A stretch of DNA of 64,000 nt from Pseudomonas sp. NFACC02 (GCF_900110765.1 NZ_FOEO01000010.1:108432-172431); one strand, 5' to 3'; positions 1 to 9,402 are shown, numbered from the stretch's first letter. The notes: a model not told the origin generated them from the sequence alone. Translations and numbers: made by a program.

Positions 1-353
1 TCAATGGCCAGCGCGAAAAAACCTTTCATGTCGCAGCTGCCCAGCCCGACCCAGTTACCGTCGACTTCGGTCAGCTTCAGCGGATCGGTCTTCCACAACG
101 CGTCGTCGTAGGGAACGGTGTCACTATGGCCAGACAACACCAGACCGCCAGGGCCTGTGCCATAAGTTGCCACCAGATTGAATTTGCCGGGGCTGACGTG
201 CTGGATATCGCAGGCAAATCCCAGATCACCGAGCCAACCGGCGAGCAGATCGATGACCGCGCGGTTGGACTGGTCCAGCAAGGGCTGAGTACAACTCACC
301 GAAGGCGCGGCGATCAGGGCCGCAAACTGGTCTTTCATGGACGGCAACGGCAT
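1..353 (-). CDS. argE: Acetylornithine deacetylase, N-terminal part (cut by window edge)
   Basis: Only the first ~117 codons are inside the window. The reverse strand reads from ATG at 353 with an AGGAG ribosome site just upstream. The visible protein begins MPLPSMKDQFAAL and includes an LSGHSDTVP segment, the metal-binding His-x-Asp region of M20 metallopeptidases, and later GSCDMKGF, which matches ArgE. The family removes acetyl from N-acetylornithine in arginine synthesis, in the cytoplasm. argH lies at the other end of the window but is not linked in an operon. Strong call despite truncation; succinyl-diaminopimelate desuccinylase is the main alternative and less likely from the segments seen. 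Confidence 0.9.
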   Translation of the reverse strand, partial: MPLPSMKDQFAALIAAPSVSCTQPLLDQSNRAVIDLLAGWLGDLGFACDIQHVSPGKFNLVATYGTGPGGLVLSGHSDTVPYDDALWKTDPLKLTEVDGNWVGLGSCDMKGFFALAI

Positions 354-519
354 GGACGACTCCTGAAATGCAGTGCGACTTGACGGTCATCATAGGGTGA
401 TTGGACAGCGGGAATAAACCGTCACGGGTGATGTCCTGTACACTGCACGACCCACGCAGCTGTGTCGATTCCGGCTGCGCCCCCTGTTTATCAGCGATAG
501 AGCGCCTGGATTCCCGGCC

Positions 520-1887
520 ATGCAGAAAGAAACCGAAATCAAACTCCGCGTCAGCCGCGAAACCCTCATTGCCCTGCGCGAGCACCCGTTGCTCAAAAAA
601 CGCAACAAAGGCGGCTGGCAACGTCTGGAGCTGTTCAATCAGTACTTCGACACGCCCGAGCGCGAACTCGCCCACGCCAAGGTCGCGCTGCGTCTGCGCC
701 GTGATGGGGATGCGATCATCCAGACCCTCAAGACTCGCGGCCAGAGCGTCGCCGGCCTGTCCGAGCGTAACGAATACAACTGGGATGTGCCCAAAGCCAA
801 GCTGGACCTGAAGAAGCTCGACGGCGAATGCTGGCCTGAGCAACTGGCGAATCTGGACAAGAAAACCATCAAGCCGCTGTTCACCACCGACTTCGTCCGT
901 GAAAAGGCCGAGATTGCGTGGGGTCGCGGCAAGTCGAAGGTCGTGATCGAAGCAGCCCTGGATTTGGGCAATGTCATCGTCGGCAAGCAGAAGGAAGAAA
1001 TCTGTGAGCTGGAGCTGGAACTGCGCGAAGGTGAACCGGCTGCCTTGTTGGAGCTGGCCGCCGAGCTGGCCGAGAAGTTGCCGTTGATGCCGTGTGATAT
1101 CAGCAAGGCAGAACGCGGCTATCGCCTGTTCGACGCTGGCAGCTACTCGGTCAAGTTGCCGACGCCGGAGTTGCACGCTGAAACCTCCGTTGACGACGCC
1201 TACAGCGCGCTGGCCTGGTACCTGCTGGGCAGCAGTCAGCGTCTGGCCGAGCAGTACCGTTTCAACGGTCACTGGAGCCTGTTGCAGGAATGGGTCGAGG
1301 TGCTCGCCGAGCTGCGGGCACTGACCGGCAGTCTGGGCCAAGCTGCTCCGCGTGCCACCACCCACAATCTGCGCGCCGCGCTGGACGCCTTGCTGGAAGA
1401 CTGGCGCACGCTGGTTCTGGCCGGTCAGGACGATGCTGACGTGCGCGCTGCTGCGCATGAGCAATTCATTGAAGAGCTCGAAGATCCGCGCTGGGGCCTG
1501 TTCTCGCTCACCACGTCGCGCTGGTTGATGGAGCGCAGCTGGACCGCCGAGCGCAACAACCGTGGGAATCGTCAGGGTAACGCGATGCTCAGCAGTTGGG
1601 TGCCGCGTTTCCTCGGTGACGAGGCAACCGCGCTTAACCTTGCGCGCTACCAGCAACAGCCAGAAGATCTGGCCGAGCAACTGCCGCGCATCGAGCGAAT
1701 TCAGGTCTGGCTGCATTACGCGCGTCACACGCTGGAACTGCCGGAGCTGGATCGTTTGTACGGCGAGATGAACAAGCTCGAGCAACTGGCGCATCTGGAC
1801 ATCAGCGATGAGATCCTCGAAGCCCGTGTCCAGCAGACCATTACCGTGCTGCAAAGCCGGGCGTGGAAGACGTTGTTGAAGCTTTAA
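520..1887 (+). CDS. ygiF: Inorganic triphosphatase, CYTH-CHAD protein (YgiF-like)
   Basis: A 455-residue protein with two domains. The N-terminal CYTH domain starts with the ExExK signature at E4-E6-K8, which binds metal and triphosphate. The C-terminal half (from about residue 205) is a helical CHAD domain rich in His, Arg and Glu, known to associate with polyphosphate. The E. coli relative hydrolyses inorganic triphosphate. It is transcribed divergently from argE with a 166-bp gap and is followed by a REP pair. Length matches the family. The exact substrate here is inferred from family membership. Confidence 0.85.
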   Translation: MQKETEIKLRVSRETLIALREHPLLKKRNKGGWQRLELFNQYFDTPERELAHAKVALRLRRDGDAIIQTLKTRGQSVAGLSERNEYNWDVPKAKLDLKKLDGECWPEQLANLDKKTIKPLFTTDFVREKAEIAWGRGKSKVVIEAALDLGNVIVGKQKEEICELELELREGEPAALLELAAELAEKLPLMPCDISKAERGYRLFDAGSYSVKLPTPELHAETSVDDAYSALAWYLLGSSQRLAEQYRFNGHWSLLQEWVEVLAELRALTGSLGQAAPRATTHNLRAALDALLEDWRTLVLAGQDDADVRAAAHEQFIEELEDPRWGLFSLTTSRWLMERSWTAERNNRGNRQGNAMLSSWVPRFLGDEATALNLARYQQQPEDLAEQLPRIERIQVWLHYARHTLELPELDRLYGEMNKLEQLAHLDISDEILEARVQQTITVLQSRAWKTLLKL

Positions 1888-1906
1888 GCTCGACGCAGCA
1901 CACATT

Positions 1907-1993
1907 GTAGGAGCGCGCTTGCCCGCGAATGCGGTGGATCAGTCACAGAGATGGCGGCTGACACCCCTCAATCGCGGGCAAGCGCGCTCCTAC
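1907..1993. repeat. REP pair (REPIN), GCGCGCTTGCCCGCGA family
   Basis: Two inverted REP arms, GTAGGAGCGCGCTTGCCCGCGA-type at the left and its reverse complement at the right, enclose a ~45-nt spacer. The arms are essentially perfect. The element follows the ygiF-like stop codon by 20 bp and lies between convergent genes. Such elements are non-autonomous and are thought to be moved by RAYT transposases; no RAYT gene is in the window. Confidence 0.85.
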
Positions 1994-2041
1994 ATGGGAT
2001 AACGTCCTGCTTCAGCCTCATGGAAAAGATCCGGGCAACGA

Positions 2042-2512
2042 TCACTTCACGATCGGCAAACTCGTCGTCGATTTGATCTCCGACAGCGCAACGGTCGAGT
2101 TCACTTCCTGAATACCCGGCACCATCGAGAGCTTCTCGAAGAAAAACCGCTCATACGCTTCGATGTCGGGTGTCACGATGCGCAGCAAAAAGTCCACCGA
2201 CCCCATCAGCACATAACATTCCAGTACCTCCGGAAACCCGCGAATGGCTTCGGTGAATTCCGTGAAGTTGGAACGGCCGTGCGCGTTGAGCTTCACCTCG
2301 GCAAAGATCTGGGTGTTCAGCCCGATCTTCTTTCGATCCAGCAAGGTCACCTGCCGCCGAATCACGCCTTCGTCCTTCAATCGCTGGATCCTGCGCCAGC
2401 ACGGCGATTGGGACAGGCCGACCTCTTCAGCGATCTGCGCGCTCGACAGTGAGGCGTCTTCCTGAAGAAGCGTCAGTATTTTGCGGTCGTAGGCGTCGAG
2501 CTCGATTTGCAT
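2042..2512 (-). CDS. Lrp/AsnC family transcriptional regulator
   Basis: A 156-residue protein of standard Lrp length. Residues ~4-50 form the AsnC-type helix-turn-helix (LDAYDRKILTLLQEDASLS, then SQSPCWRRIQRL), and residues ~65-145 form the effector-binding RAM domain (EVLECYVLMGSVDFLLRIV, then PGIQEVNSTVALSEIK). Lrp-type proteins sense amino acids and often control the divergent neighbour, which here is the small ACT-like protein starting at 2675 across a 162-bp gap. The ATG at 2512 is the family start. The regulated amino acid cannot be read from the sequence. Confidence 0.88.
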   Translation of the reverse strand: MQIELDAYDRKILTLLQEDASLSSAQIAEEVGLSQSPCWRRIQRLKDEGVIRRQVTLLDRKKIGLNTQIFAEVKLNAHGRSNFTEFTEAIRGFPEVLECYVLMGSVDFLLRIVTPDIEAYERFFFEKLSMVPGIQEVNSTVALSEIKSTTSLPIVK

Positions 2513-2674
2513 AATCTATTTATCCAACCTCAAAAGCTCACATTAACAAGTCTAAACAGGCGCGAAAAGGACGATTTTAGACCAGAAGTTTCTCTTTCAG
2601 CATGTAAAACTTTCTCACACTCACACAGCTCATCGCGGTCCCGTTGACCGACGACGAAAACAGGAGAGTTCAGC

Positions 2675-3022
2675 ATGCCGCACCTCGAATCAGTTCCCTG
2701 CGCTCCGCTTCGCCACGATGCCTGGTCTGTCAACAACGCCCACTGTCGGTCGCGTTTCCAGATCCTTGCCGAAGCCGAGCCTGATCTGATTTGTCGCGTG
2801 TTGAACCTGTTTGCCATGCAATATCTGATTCCTCAGCAGGTCAGCGTGCTACAGAAGGACGGCATGCTAATGATCGAGGCTGAAGTGGACGGCATGACTT
2901 GGCATCGCGCCCAAGTGATTGGCGAAAAAATGCGCAATTTGATCAATATTTGTTCAGTGGAACTGGAACCGATCGGCGATTTGCACGTCCTATCCGAGCC
3001 CGTCTCACTTGCTGTCGGTTGA
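2675..3022 (+). CDS. Small ACT-like protein of unknown function
   Basis: 115 residues, ATG at 2675 preceded by AGGAGAG. I do not recognise a named family. The central part (residues ~28-100: SRFQILAEAEPDLICRVLNL, then QVSVLQKDGMLMIEAEVDGM, then VIGEKMRNLINICSVELE) alternates strands and helices like an ACT domain, reminiscent of the small subunit of acetolactate synthase, but no catalytic partner is adjacent. It is divergent from an Lrp-type regulator, so it may be its target or a partner in amino-acid sensing. The function remains inference. Confidence 0.7.
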   Translation: MPHLESVPCAPLRHDAWSVNNAHCRSRFQILAEAEPDLICRVLNLFAMQYLIPQQVSVLQKDGMLMIEAEVDGMTWHRAQVIGEKMRNLINICSVELEPIGDLHVLSEPVSLAVG

Positions 3023-3133
3023 GTGGCCGAAAATATTGGCAACGCTTCACTACCTGCAGGTCGCAACAACTGGCACGCTTGGGACTACTCTTGCTTACTC
3101 ACGAAGTAAGTCGTCTCGTCCGAAGGAGCCCGC

Positions 3134-4918
3134 ATGTCCGTCCTCGCCTCATCATCACAGGACCGCTGGCTGGATCTGAATGAAGTCCTGCGCGACCTCG
3201 TGGCGCAGGGATACATCGATCAGGACAATGCCGAATACGCATTGACCCTGCGCCGAACCGCGCAAAACCTGCAAATTCACCCGCTAGAGTTCATTTCCGC
3301 CCAGCAGTTTGACAACCTTAAACGCCCCGGCAAAAAGCTTGATCTGGAAACCCTCACCGCGTGGCTCGCTGAACAGGCCGGTCAGCCGTACATGCGCATC
3401 GACCCGTTGAAGATCAACGTGGCGGCCGTCACGCCGTTGATGTCCTATGCCTTTGCCCAGCGCCACAAGATTCTGGCGGTCTCCGTGGACCGAGACGCGG
3501 TGACCATTGCCAGCGCCCAGCCTTACGTGCAGGCGTGGGAAGCCGATTTGACCCACGTGCTGAAAATGCCGATCAAACGCGTGGTCGCCAACCCGGTCGA
3601 CGTGCAAAAGCTGGCGGTGGAGTTTTACCGATTGGCCAAGTCGGTGAGCGGTGCCAGCGCGACCGATCAGAAAATAAGCAACATGGGCAACTTCGAACAG
3701 CTGCTCAAGCTCGGCGCCAGCGATCAGGAACCGGATGCCAATGACGCGCACATCGTCAACATCGTCGACTGGCTGTTCCAGTACGCGTACCAGCAGCGCG
3801 CCAGCGACATTCACATCGAGCCTCGCCGGGAAGCGGGGTCCGTGCGCTTCCGTATCGACGGGGTGTTGCACACCGTTTATCAGTTCCCGCCGCAAGTGAC
3901 GATGGCGGTCACCAGCCGCCTGAAAAGCCTCGGCCGAATGAATGTCGCCGAAAAGCGCAAGCCACAGGACGGACGGGTCAAGACCAAAACCCCGGAGGGC
4001 GGCGAAGTCGAATTGCGCTTGTCGACGCTGCCGACGGCGTTCGGCGAAAAAATGGTGATGCGGATCTTTGACCCCGAGGTGCTGCTCAAGGACTTCGACC
4101 AGTTGGGTTTCTCCGGCGACGATCTGCGCCGCTGGGAAGGCATGACGCATCAACCCAACGGCATCATCCTGGTCACCGGGCCTACCGGTTCCGGCAAAAC
4201 CACCACGCTGTACACCACGCTCAAGAAGCTGGCGACCTCGGAAGTGAACCTCTGCACCATCGAGGACCCGATCGAGATGGTCGAGCCGTCCTTCAACCAG
4301 ATGCAGGTGCAGCACAACATTGACCTCACCTTCGCCAGCGGCGTGCGAGCGCTGATGCGGCAAGACCCGGACATCATCATGATCGGCGAGATTCGCGACC
4401 TGGAAACGGCTGAAATGGCAATCCAGGCAGCGCTGACCGGTCACCTGGTGCTGTCAACGCTGCACACCAACGACGCGCCGAGTGCAATCAGTCGCTTGCT
4501 GGAGCTCGGCGTGCCGCACTACCTGCTCAAGGCGACGATTCTTGGCGTCATGGCGCAGCGGCTGGTGCGGACACTCTGCCCGCACTGCAAGGCGCCAGTG
4601 GAGATCGATGAGGTGGATTGGCAGACCCTGACACGGCCATGGCAGGCCGCTGTGCCGACCGGCGCCCATCGCGCCGTCGGGTGCGCGGAGTGCCGCGACA
4701 CCGGTTATCGCGGACGCGCCGGGGTGTACGAAATCATGCTGATGTCCGATGCGGTGAAATCGCTGATCACCGCGGACCTGGACCTCACCGCGTTGCGTCG
4801 ACAAGGCTTCAAGGACGGAATGCGCAGTTTGCGGCTGTCCGGCGCCCAGAAAGTCGCGGCCGGGCTGACCACCGTCGAAGAAGTGCTGCGCGTCACGCCG
4901 CAGAGCGAACAGCGCTAG
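3134..4918 (+). CDS. Orphan GspE/PilB-type secretion ATPase
   Basis: 594 residues with the full GspE layout: an N-terminal MshE-like domain, the ASDIHIEP motif, Walker A GPTGSGKTT at 349-357, a Walker B stretch IIMIGEI near 414, and a tetracysteine zinc site (CPHC at 482-485, CAEC at 517-520). Such ATPases power assembly of type II secretion pseudopili or type IV pili at the inner membrane. No GspF/PilC platform, pseudopilin or secretin gene lies nearby, so it probably serves components encoded elsewhere; PAO1 has a similar lone gene (PA5210, from memory). ATG at 3134 has GGAG upstream. Confidence 0.88.
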   Translation: MSVLASSSQDRWLDLNEVLRDLVAQGYIDQDNAEYALTLRRTAQNLQIHPLEFISAQQFDNLKRPGKKLDLETLTAWLAEQAGQPYMRIDPLKINVAAVTPLMSYAFAQRHKILAVSVDRDAVTIASAQPYVQAWEADLTHVLKMPIKRVVANPVDVQKLAVEFYRLAKSVSGASATDQKISNMGNFEQLLKLGASDQEPDANDAHIVNIVDWLFQYAYQQRASDIHIEPRREAGSVRFRIDGVLHTVYQFPPQVTMAVTSRLKSLGRMNVAEKRKPQDGRVKTKTPEGGEVELRLSTLPTAFGEKMVMRIFDPEVLLKDFDQLGFSGDDLRRWEGMTHQPNGIILVTGPTGSGKTTTLYTTLKKLATSEVNLCTIEDPIEMVEPSFNQMQVQHNIDLTFASGVRALMRQDPDIIMIGEIRDLETAEMAIQAALTGHLVLSTLHTNDAPSAISRLLELGVPHYLLKATILGVMAQRLVRTLCPHCKAPVEIDEVDWQTLTRPWQAAVPTGAHRAVGCAECRDTGYRGRAGVYEIMLMSDAVKSLITADLDLTALRRQGFKDGMRSLRLSGAQKVAAGLTTVEEVLRVTPQSEQR

Positions 4919-4939
4919 CGCTGGCTGCCCTGAACGCCT

Positions 4940-5025
4940 GTAGGAGCGTGCTTGCCCGCGAAATGCCGGTACATCCGACACAATTGTGTCGCCTGATACA
5001 TCTATCGCGACAAGCGCGCCTTTAC
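4940..5025. repeat. Degenerate REP pair
   Basis: Left arm GTAGGAGCGTGCTTGCCCGCGA is intact. The right arm (ATCGCGACAAGCGCGCCTTTAC) has several changes. It occupies almost the whole gap between the GspE-type gene and the convergent idonate dehydrogenase gene. Confidence 0.7.
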
Positions 5026-5035
5026 AGTTAGCTAC

Positions 5036-6085
5036 TCACACATCCTTCACCCCGAAATCCAGCACGACTTTCATCGCTTGCTGCTTGTCACCCGCCAACT
5101 CGAACGCCTGCACCGCCTCGTGGAACGGAATGGTGTGCGAGATGACAGGCGTCACGTCGATCACTTTTCGATTGAGCAGGTCCACCGCTTGTGCGAATTC
5201 GGGATGAAAGCGGAATGTGCCGCGCAGATCGATTTCCTTGCCGACGACCAGATTCAGCGGAATCGACACATCACCGCCCAGTCCGACAGTCACCACCACG
5301 CCACGTGGCCGAACACAGGTCAGGCCGTCGCGCAGTGCCTGTGCGCTGCCCGAAGCTTCGAACATGACGTCGAAATGCCCTTTATCCGCGGTGTAGCGCG
5401 CCAAAGCCTCGGGTTCGTTCTTGAGGTTGTGGGTTTCGCTGGCGCCCATCCGGCGGGCGCACGCCAGCGCACTGTCGCTCAAGTCTGCGGCAACGATCTG
5501 CAACGCACCTGCCGCTTTCAGGCTGCCGATCAACAGATTGCCAATCGGCCCACAGCCGGTCACCAGAACACGCTTGCCGAACACGCCGCCCGCGCGCTGA
5601 ATCGCATGCAAACCTACTGACAATGGCTCGGCCAGAGCACCTTCAGCCAACGTTGTCGTCGGCGCCAGCACATGCGCCTGACTGTTCTCGATCACCAGCG
5701 TTTCCCGGAACGCACCCTGGATATGGGGAAACGGCATTGCACTGCCGTAGAAGCGCATGTTCAGGCAGTGATTGGGCAGGCCCTCGTGGCAGAACTTGCA
5801 GCCTCCGCAGGGTCGGGAAGGCGAGACAGAAATGCGCTGCCCGACGCTAAACCCGCTTCGCGGATCGCCCACTTCCTCGATGACGGCCGAGATCTCATGG
5901 CCAAGCACCATCGGCTCTTTCAGACGCACCGCACCGAAACCGCCGTGCTGGTAGTAATGCAGATCCGAGCCGCAGATCCCGCCCCGGGCAACGCGCACCC
6001 GAAGCTGACCGGACGTCAACGCCGCGGCGTGCTCCTCGGCTTCTACGCGGAGATCTTTCGGGGCGTGGCAGACAATGGCTTGCAT
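5036..6085 (-). CDS. idnD: L-idonate 5-dehydrogenase (zinc alcohol dehydrogenase family)
   Basis: 349 residues of the medium-chain zinc dehydrogenase family. The catalytic zinc site is visible as GGICGSDLHYY and LGHE, the structural zinc site as CGGCKFCHEGLPNHC, and the nucleotide-binding Rossmann glycines as VTGCGPIGNL. The sequence type fits L-idonate 5-dehydrogenase, which oxidises L-idonate to 5-ketogluconate. The SDR gene 14 bp upstream (6100-6870) supplies the next step, so the two form one transcript. Another polyol dehydrogenase (sorbitol or xylitol type) cannot be excluded from sequence alone. Confidence 0.8.
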   Translation of the reverse strand: MQAIVCHAPKDLRVEAEEHAAALTSGQLRVRVARGGICGSDLHYYQHGGFGAVRLKEPMVLGHEISAVIEEVGDPRSGFSVGQRISVSPSRPCGGCKFCHEGLPNHCLNMRFYGSAMPFPHIQGAFRETLVIENSQAHVLAPTTTLAEGALAEPLSVGLHAIQRAGGVFGKRVLVTGCGPIGNLLIGSLKAAGALQIVAADLSDSALACARRMGASETHNLKNEPEALARYTADKGHFDVMFEASGSAQALRDGLTCVRPRGVVVTVGLGGDVSIPLNLVVGKEIDLRGTFRFHPEFAQAVDLLNRKVIDVTPVISHTIPFHEAVQAFELAGDKQQAMKVVLDFGVKDV

Positions 6086-6099
6086 GAAGGTTCTCCGGA

Positions 6100-6870
6100 T
6101 TACAACGACGCCGTGATGGCGCCGTCGACGTAAAGGATGTGGCCGTTGACGAAGCTGGCGGCGTCGGACGCGAGGAACACCGCCGCGCCTTTCAGTTCAG
6201 ACACTTCGCCCCACCGACGGCTCGGCGTACGCTGCACCAGCCAGTCGCTGAACTCAGGATTGGCCACCAGCGCGGCGTTCAGCTCGGTCTTGAAGTAACC
6301 CGGCCCGATACCGTTGACATTGAGACCATGCGGCCCCCAATCAATCGCCATGCCTTTGGTCAGCATTTTCAAGGCGCCTTTGCTGGCGGTGTAAGGCGCG
6401 ATGCCGGGTCGACCCAGCTCGCTTTGCACCGAACAGATATTGATGATCCGTCCGCGTCCGCGAGGAATCATGCAACGCGCTACCGCCTGGCCGACGAAAA
6501 AGGCGCTGTCCAGATTGGTCCGCATCAACTCGTGCCAGTTCGCTTCGGTGAAATCGGCCAACGGCCCGCGTCGCTGGATACCGGCGTTATTGACCAGAAT
6601 GTCCAGCGGACCGACGCGGCTTTCGATCGCCTGAACGGCGGCGCCAACCGCTGCGCTGTCGGTGACATCGAAGCATTGTGTATGGACGTTATGTCCTTGC
6701 GCAGCCAACGTAGCCGCTGCGGCATTCAGGGTGTCGGCGTTTCTACCGTTAAGGACAACCGTGGCGCCCGCCTCGGCCAATCCCTGTGCGATCGCCAGCC
6801 CGATACCGGCGCTGGAGCCCGTTACCAGCGCGACTCTTTCGTTCAGACGAAAACTTTCGAGAACAGCCAT
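6100..6870 (-). CDS. idnO: SDR oxidoreductase, gluconate 5-dehydrogenase-like
   Basis: 256-residue short-chain dehydrogenase. It shows the cofactor motif TGSSAGIG near the N-terminus, NNAG at the end of strand four, and the catalytic Ser...YxxxK as YTASKGALK. The closest known type is IdnO/gluconate 5-dehydrogenase, which reduces 5-ketogluconate to gluconate. It is the first gene of a two-gene operon with the idonate dehydrogenase gene. The gap of 163 bp to a divergent LysR gene suggests that regulator controls the operon. Substrate assignment rests on the pairing. Confidence 0.78.
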   Translation of the reverse strand: MAVLESFRLNERVALVTGSSAGIGLAIAQGLAEAGATVVLNGRNADTLNAAAATLAAQGHNVHTQCFDVTDSAAVGAAVQAIESRVGPLDILVNNAGIQRRGPLADFTEANWHELMRTNLDSAFFVGQAVARCMIPRGRGRIINICSVQSELGRPGIAPYTASKGALKMLTKGMAIDWGPHGLNVNGIGPGYFKTELNAALVANPEFSDWLVQRTPSRRWGEVSELKGAAVFLASDAASFVNGHILYVDGAITASL

Positions 6871-7033
6871 AGTCGTTTCACCTCACTCGGCCGACATTGG
6901 ATCATGCGTTGTGATGACTGCGCGCAAGGCTCATCATCCCTTTTAGACAGAACTTCAGCTCACGCAGGGTCCTCCGTCCAATGGTGATTGGTGATGGGCT
7001 GATCATGTTTTTTGATAACCAGCGGAACCGACC

Positions 7034-7915
7034 ATGGAACTCAAACATCTGCGGGCATTTGCCACATTGGCCGAGGAGCTGCATTTTGGCCGGGCGGCTC
7101 AGCGGCTTGCGATCGTGCAACCGGCGCTGAGTATGCAGATCAAGGCACTTGAGGACTGGCTGGGCGTTCGTCTGCTCGATCGTAATCGACACTCAGTGAC
7201 GCTCACGGACGTGGGCCGGCTGTTTCTCGAAGAAGCCCGTGCCACCTTGCACCAGGCGCAACGCTCGGCCGATGTGGCGCGTGGACTGGGCCGCGGAGAA
7301 ACCGGTCGAATCCGTCTCGGTTTCGTGTCCTCGGTGTTGCCGGAGCTGCTGCCGACGCTGATTCGACACGCCCATCGGCGCTACCCCGGCATCAAGCTGG
7401 AACTCAAGGACATGCCTGGACCCGATCAAGTGCAGGCACTCAAGAGCGATCAGCTCGACTTCGGCCTGATGCGCCTGCCCGCTCCGCACGCTGGCGTGCA
7501 AACGCAGATCGTGTTGCACGAGTCGATCATCGTCGCGCTGCCGGCGGATCACCCGCTCGCCGCCCATTCAAGCATTGAGGTCGTGCAATTAGCCGAACAG
7601 CCTGTGCTGGTCCTCGCCCGGCGTTACGCCGCAGGCTTTCATGACGCGCTGCTTCGCGCGGTGTCCGAACACGGTGGCAGACTGGACATCGCCGACGAGC
7701 TGGGCGAGTTCACGACGATGCTTGCGTTGGTGTCGGCGGGTCTGGGGATCGGCCTCCTGCCTCAGCATGCGGGACGCGCGCTGCCGCCGAACGTGGTATC
7801 ACGCCCGCTGAACCTCGGTGATTTCCGCGCCGTCACGGGTCTGGCCTGGACCTCGCTGGACACCGCCGTAAAGACCACGGTCTTCAATCTGATGCGCGAG
7901 CTATTCTTCAATTGA
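7034..7915 (+). CDS. LysR family transcriptional regulator
   Basis: 293 residues, normal LysR length. The N-terminal winged helix-turn-helix is clear ([20 protein letters not shown], then [20 protein letters not shown]), followed by a periplasmic-binding-like effector domain from about residue 90. It is divergent from the idnO/idnD pair, the usual arrangement for a LysR activator and its target. The ligand is unknown; idonate or ketogluconate is a guess from context. The SPFH gene starts ~80 bp downstream on the same strand but is probably unrelated. Confidence 0.85.
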   Translation: MELKHLRAFATLAEELHFGRAAQRLAIVQPALSMQIKALEDWLGVRLLDRNRHSVTLTDVGRLFLEEARATLHQAQRSADVARGLGRGETGRIRLGFVSSVLPELLPTLIRHAHRRYPGIKLELKDMPGPDQVQALKSDQLDFGLMRLPAPHAGVQTQIVLHESIIVALPADHPLAAHSSIEVVQLAEQPVLVLARRYAAGFHDALLRAVSEHGGRLDIADELGEFTTMLALVSAGLGIGLLPQHAGRALPPNVVSRPLNLGDFRAVTGLAWTSLDTAVKTTVFNLMRELFFN

Positions 7916-7998
7916 TACAGAAAAAGTCGCAGAGCGGATTCCGATCACCGTACTCTCTGCCGGATCGTTCATTCATCAGCAGCCAACAGGGATACGTT

Positions 7999-8952
7999 AT
8001 GCAAATCGGTAGTGTGGTTTTACTCTTCGTCGCGCTGGCCATCGCCATCGTGTTCATGGGGTTCAAAGTTGTGCCACAGGGTTATCAGTGGACCGTCGAG
8101 CGTTTCGGGCGCTACACCAACACCCTCAAGCCAGGCCTGAACATCATCGTGCCGGTGATGGATCGCATCGGGCACAAGATCAACATGATGGAAACCGTCC
8201 TGGACATACCGCCGCAGGAAGTCATCACGTCGGATAACGCCACCGTGCAGATCGACGCCGTGTGCTTCTACCAGGTCGTGAACTGCGCGCAGGCCGCGTA
8301 CGAGGTCAATAACCTGCAGCACGCCATTCGTAATCTGCTGCAGACCAATATCCGCACCGTGCTCGGCTCCATGGAGCTGGACGCCATGCTCAGCCAGCGT
8401 GACGGCATCAACGAGCGTCTGTTGCGCATCATCGATGAAGCGACCGCGCCATGGGGCATCAAGATCACCCGGATCGAAATCAAGGACATCAGCCCACCGG
8501 CCGACTTGATGGCAGCGATGTCAGGGCAAATGAAAGCCGAGCGGATCAAACGCGCACAGATCCTTGAAGCCGAAGGCTCACGCGCGTCGGCCATTCTGAC
8601 CGCCGAAGGCAAGAAGCAGGCCCAGATTCTGGAAGCCGAAGGTGAGCGTCAGGCTGCGTTTCTGGAGGCCGAAGCCCGCGAACGCCAGGCCGAAGCGGAA
8701 GCACGCGCCACGCAAGTGGTGTCCGAGGCAATCGCCGCGGGTGACGTACAGGCCATCAATTATTTCGTGGCGCAAAAGTACATCGACGCGCTGGGCAAAT
8801 TGTCGTCGGCCAACAACAGCAAGGTGATCCTCATGCCACTGGAAGCGAGCCAGATGATCGGTGCCATCGGCGGCATCGGCGAGATCGTCAAAGCCACGTT
8901 CGACAAAGGGGCTCCCGACAAGAACCGGCCCGATGCCGGCAGGCGAGTCTGA
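7999..8952 (+). CDS. qmcA: SPFH/stomatin-like membrane protein (QmcA type)
   Basis: 317 residues from ATG at 7999; a longer frame opens with TTG at 7912 but overlaps the LysR stop and lacks a ribosome site, whereas CAGGGA precedes 7999. One N-terminal membrane segment ([20 protein letters not shown]) is followed by the SPFH/band 7 domain ([16 protein letters not shown]) and a long charged, Ala/Glu-rich coiled coil ([17 protein letters not shown]). These proteins form large inner-membrane rings and are linked to membrane microdomains and protease control. The NfeD gene begins 4 bp downstream, the usual partner, so they form an operon. Confidence 0.88.
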   Translation: MQIGSVVLLFVALAIAIVFMGFKVVPQGYQWTVERFGRYTNTLKPGLNIIVPVMDRIGHKINMMETVLDIPPQEVITSDNATVQIDAVCFYQVVNCAQAAYEVNNLQHAIRNLLQTNIRTVLGSMELDAMLSQRDGINERLLRIIDEATAPWGIKITRIEIKDISPPADLMAAMSGQMKAERIKRAQILEAEGSRASAILTAEGKKQAQILEAEGERQAAFLEAEARERQAEAEARATQVVSEAIAAGDVQAINYFVAQKYIDALGKLSSANNSKVILMPLEASQMIGAIGGIGEIVKATFDKGAPDKNRPDAGRRV

Positions 8953-8955
8953 GCC

Positions 8956-9402
8956 ATGTGGGACTACCTGCAAAACCTGTCGTTCTGGGACTGGCTCGGA
9001 CTTGGCACCGTGCTGCTGATTCTGGAGGTGTTCGGTGCGGGCGGGTATCTGCTGTGGATCGGCGTGGCCGCGGCCGGGGTCGGCATCCTCACGTATGTGA
9101 TTCCGACGATGAGCTGGGAGGTGCAGTTTCTGCTGTTCGCAGTGCTGTCGGTGCTGACCGCGCTCTACTGGTGGCGACGCCAGCGCAGCGTGTTGCGCAA
9201 GTCTGATCAGCCGGGCCTGAACATGCGGGGTTCAGAGCTGATCGGCAAAACCTTTGTGGTGCACGATGCGATTGTGGGAGGACGCGGCAAGATCAAGGTT
9301 GGAGATGGGGTCTGGATGGTGGTCGGCCCGGATACACCGGCGGGCAATGAGGTGAGAGTCATCGAACAGGACGGCGCGATCCTGAAAGTCGTGGGGGTGT
9401 GA
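8956..9402 (+). CDS. NfeD family membrane protein (YbbK type)
   Basis: 148 residues. Two or three hydrophobic segments occupy residues ~10-70 (LGLGTVLLILEVFGAGGYLL and later FLLFAVLSVLTALYW). They are followed by a soluble OB-fold domain from ~85 (ELIGKTFVVHDAIVGGRGKI, then VKVGDGVWMVVG-like strands). NfeD short forms are encoded beside SPFH proteins and act with them at the inner membrane; the 4-bp spacing to the SPFH gene supports this. No catalytic site is expected in the short form. Confidence 0.88.
   Translation: MWDYLQNLSFWDWLGLGTVLLILEVFGAGGYLLWIGVAAAGVGILTYVIPTMSWEVQFLLFAVLSVLTALYWWRRQRSVLRKSDQPGLNMRGSELIGKTFVVHDAIVGGRGKIKVGDGVWMVVGPDTPAGNEVRVIEQDGAILKVVGV

Noticed and set aside
226..1905. 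559-codon open frame on the minus strand opposite the CYTH/CHAD gene
   Set aside because: High-GC antisense shadow; the plus-strand frame has clear CYTH motifs, while this one has no recognisable domain and would overlap argE.
3072..3087. Sigma-54-like TGGCACG upstream of the GspE-type gene
   Set aside because: The -12 element TTGC is missing at the required spacing.
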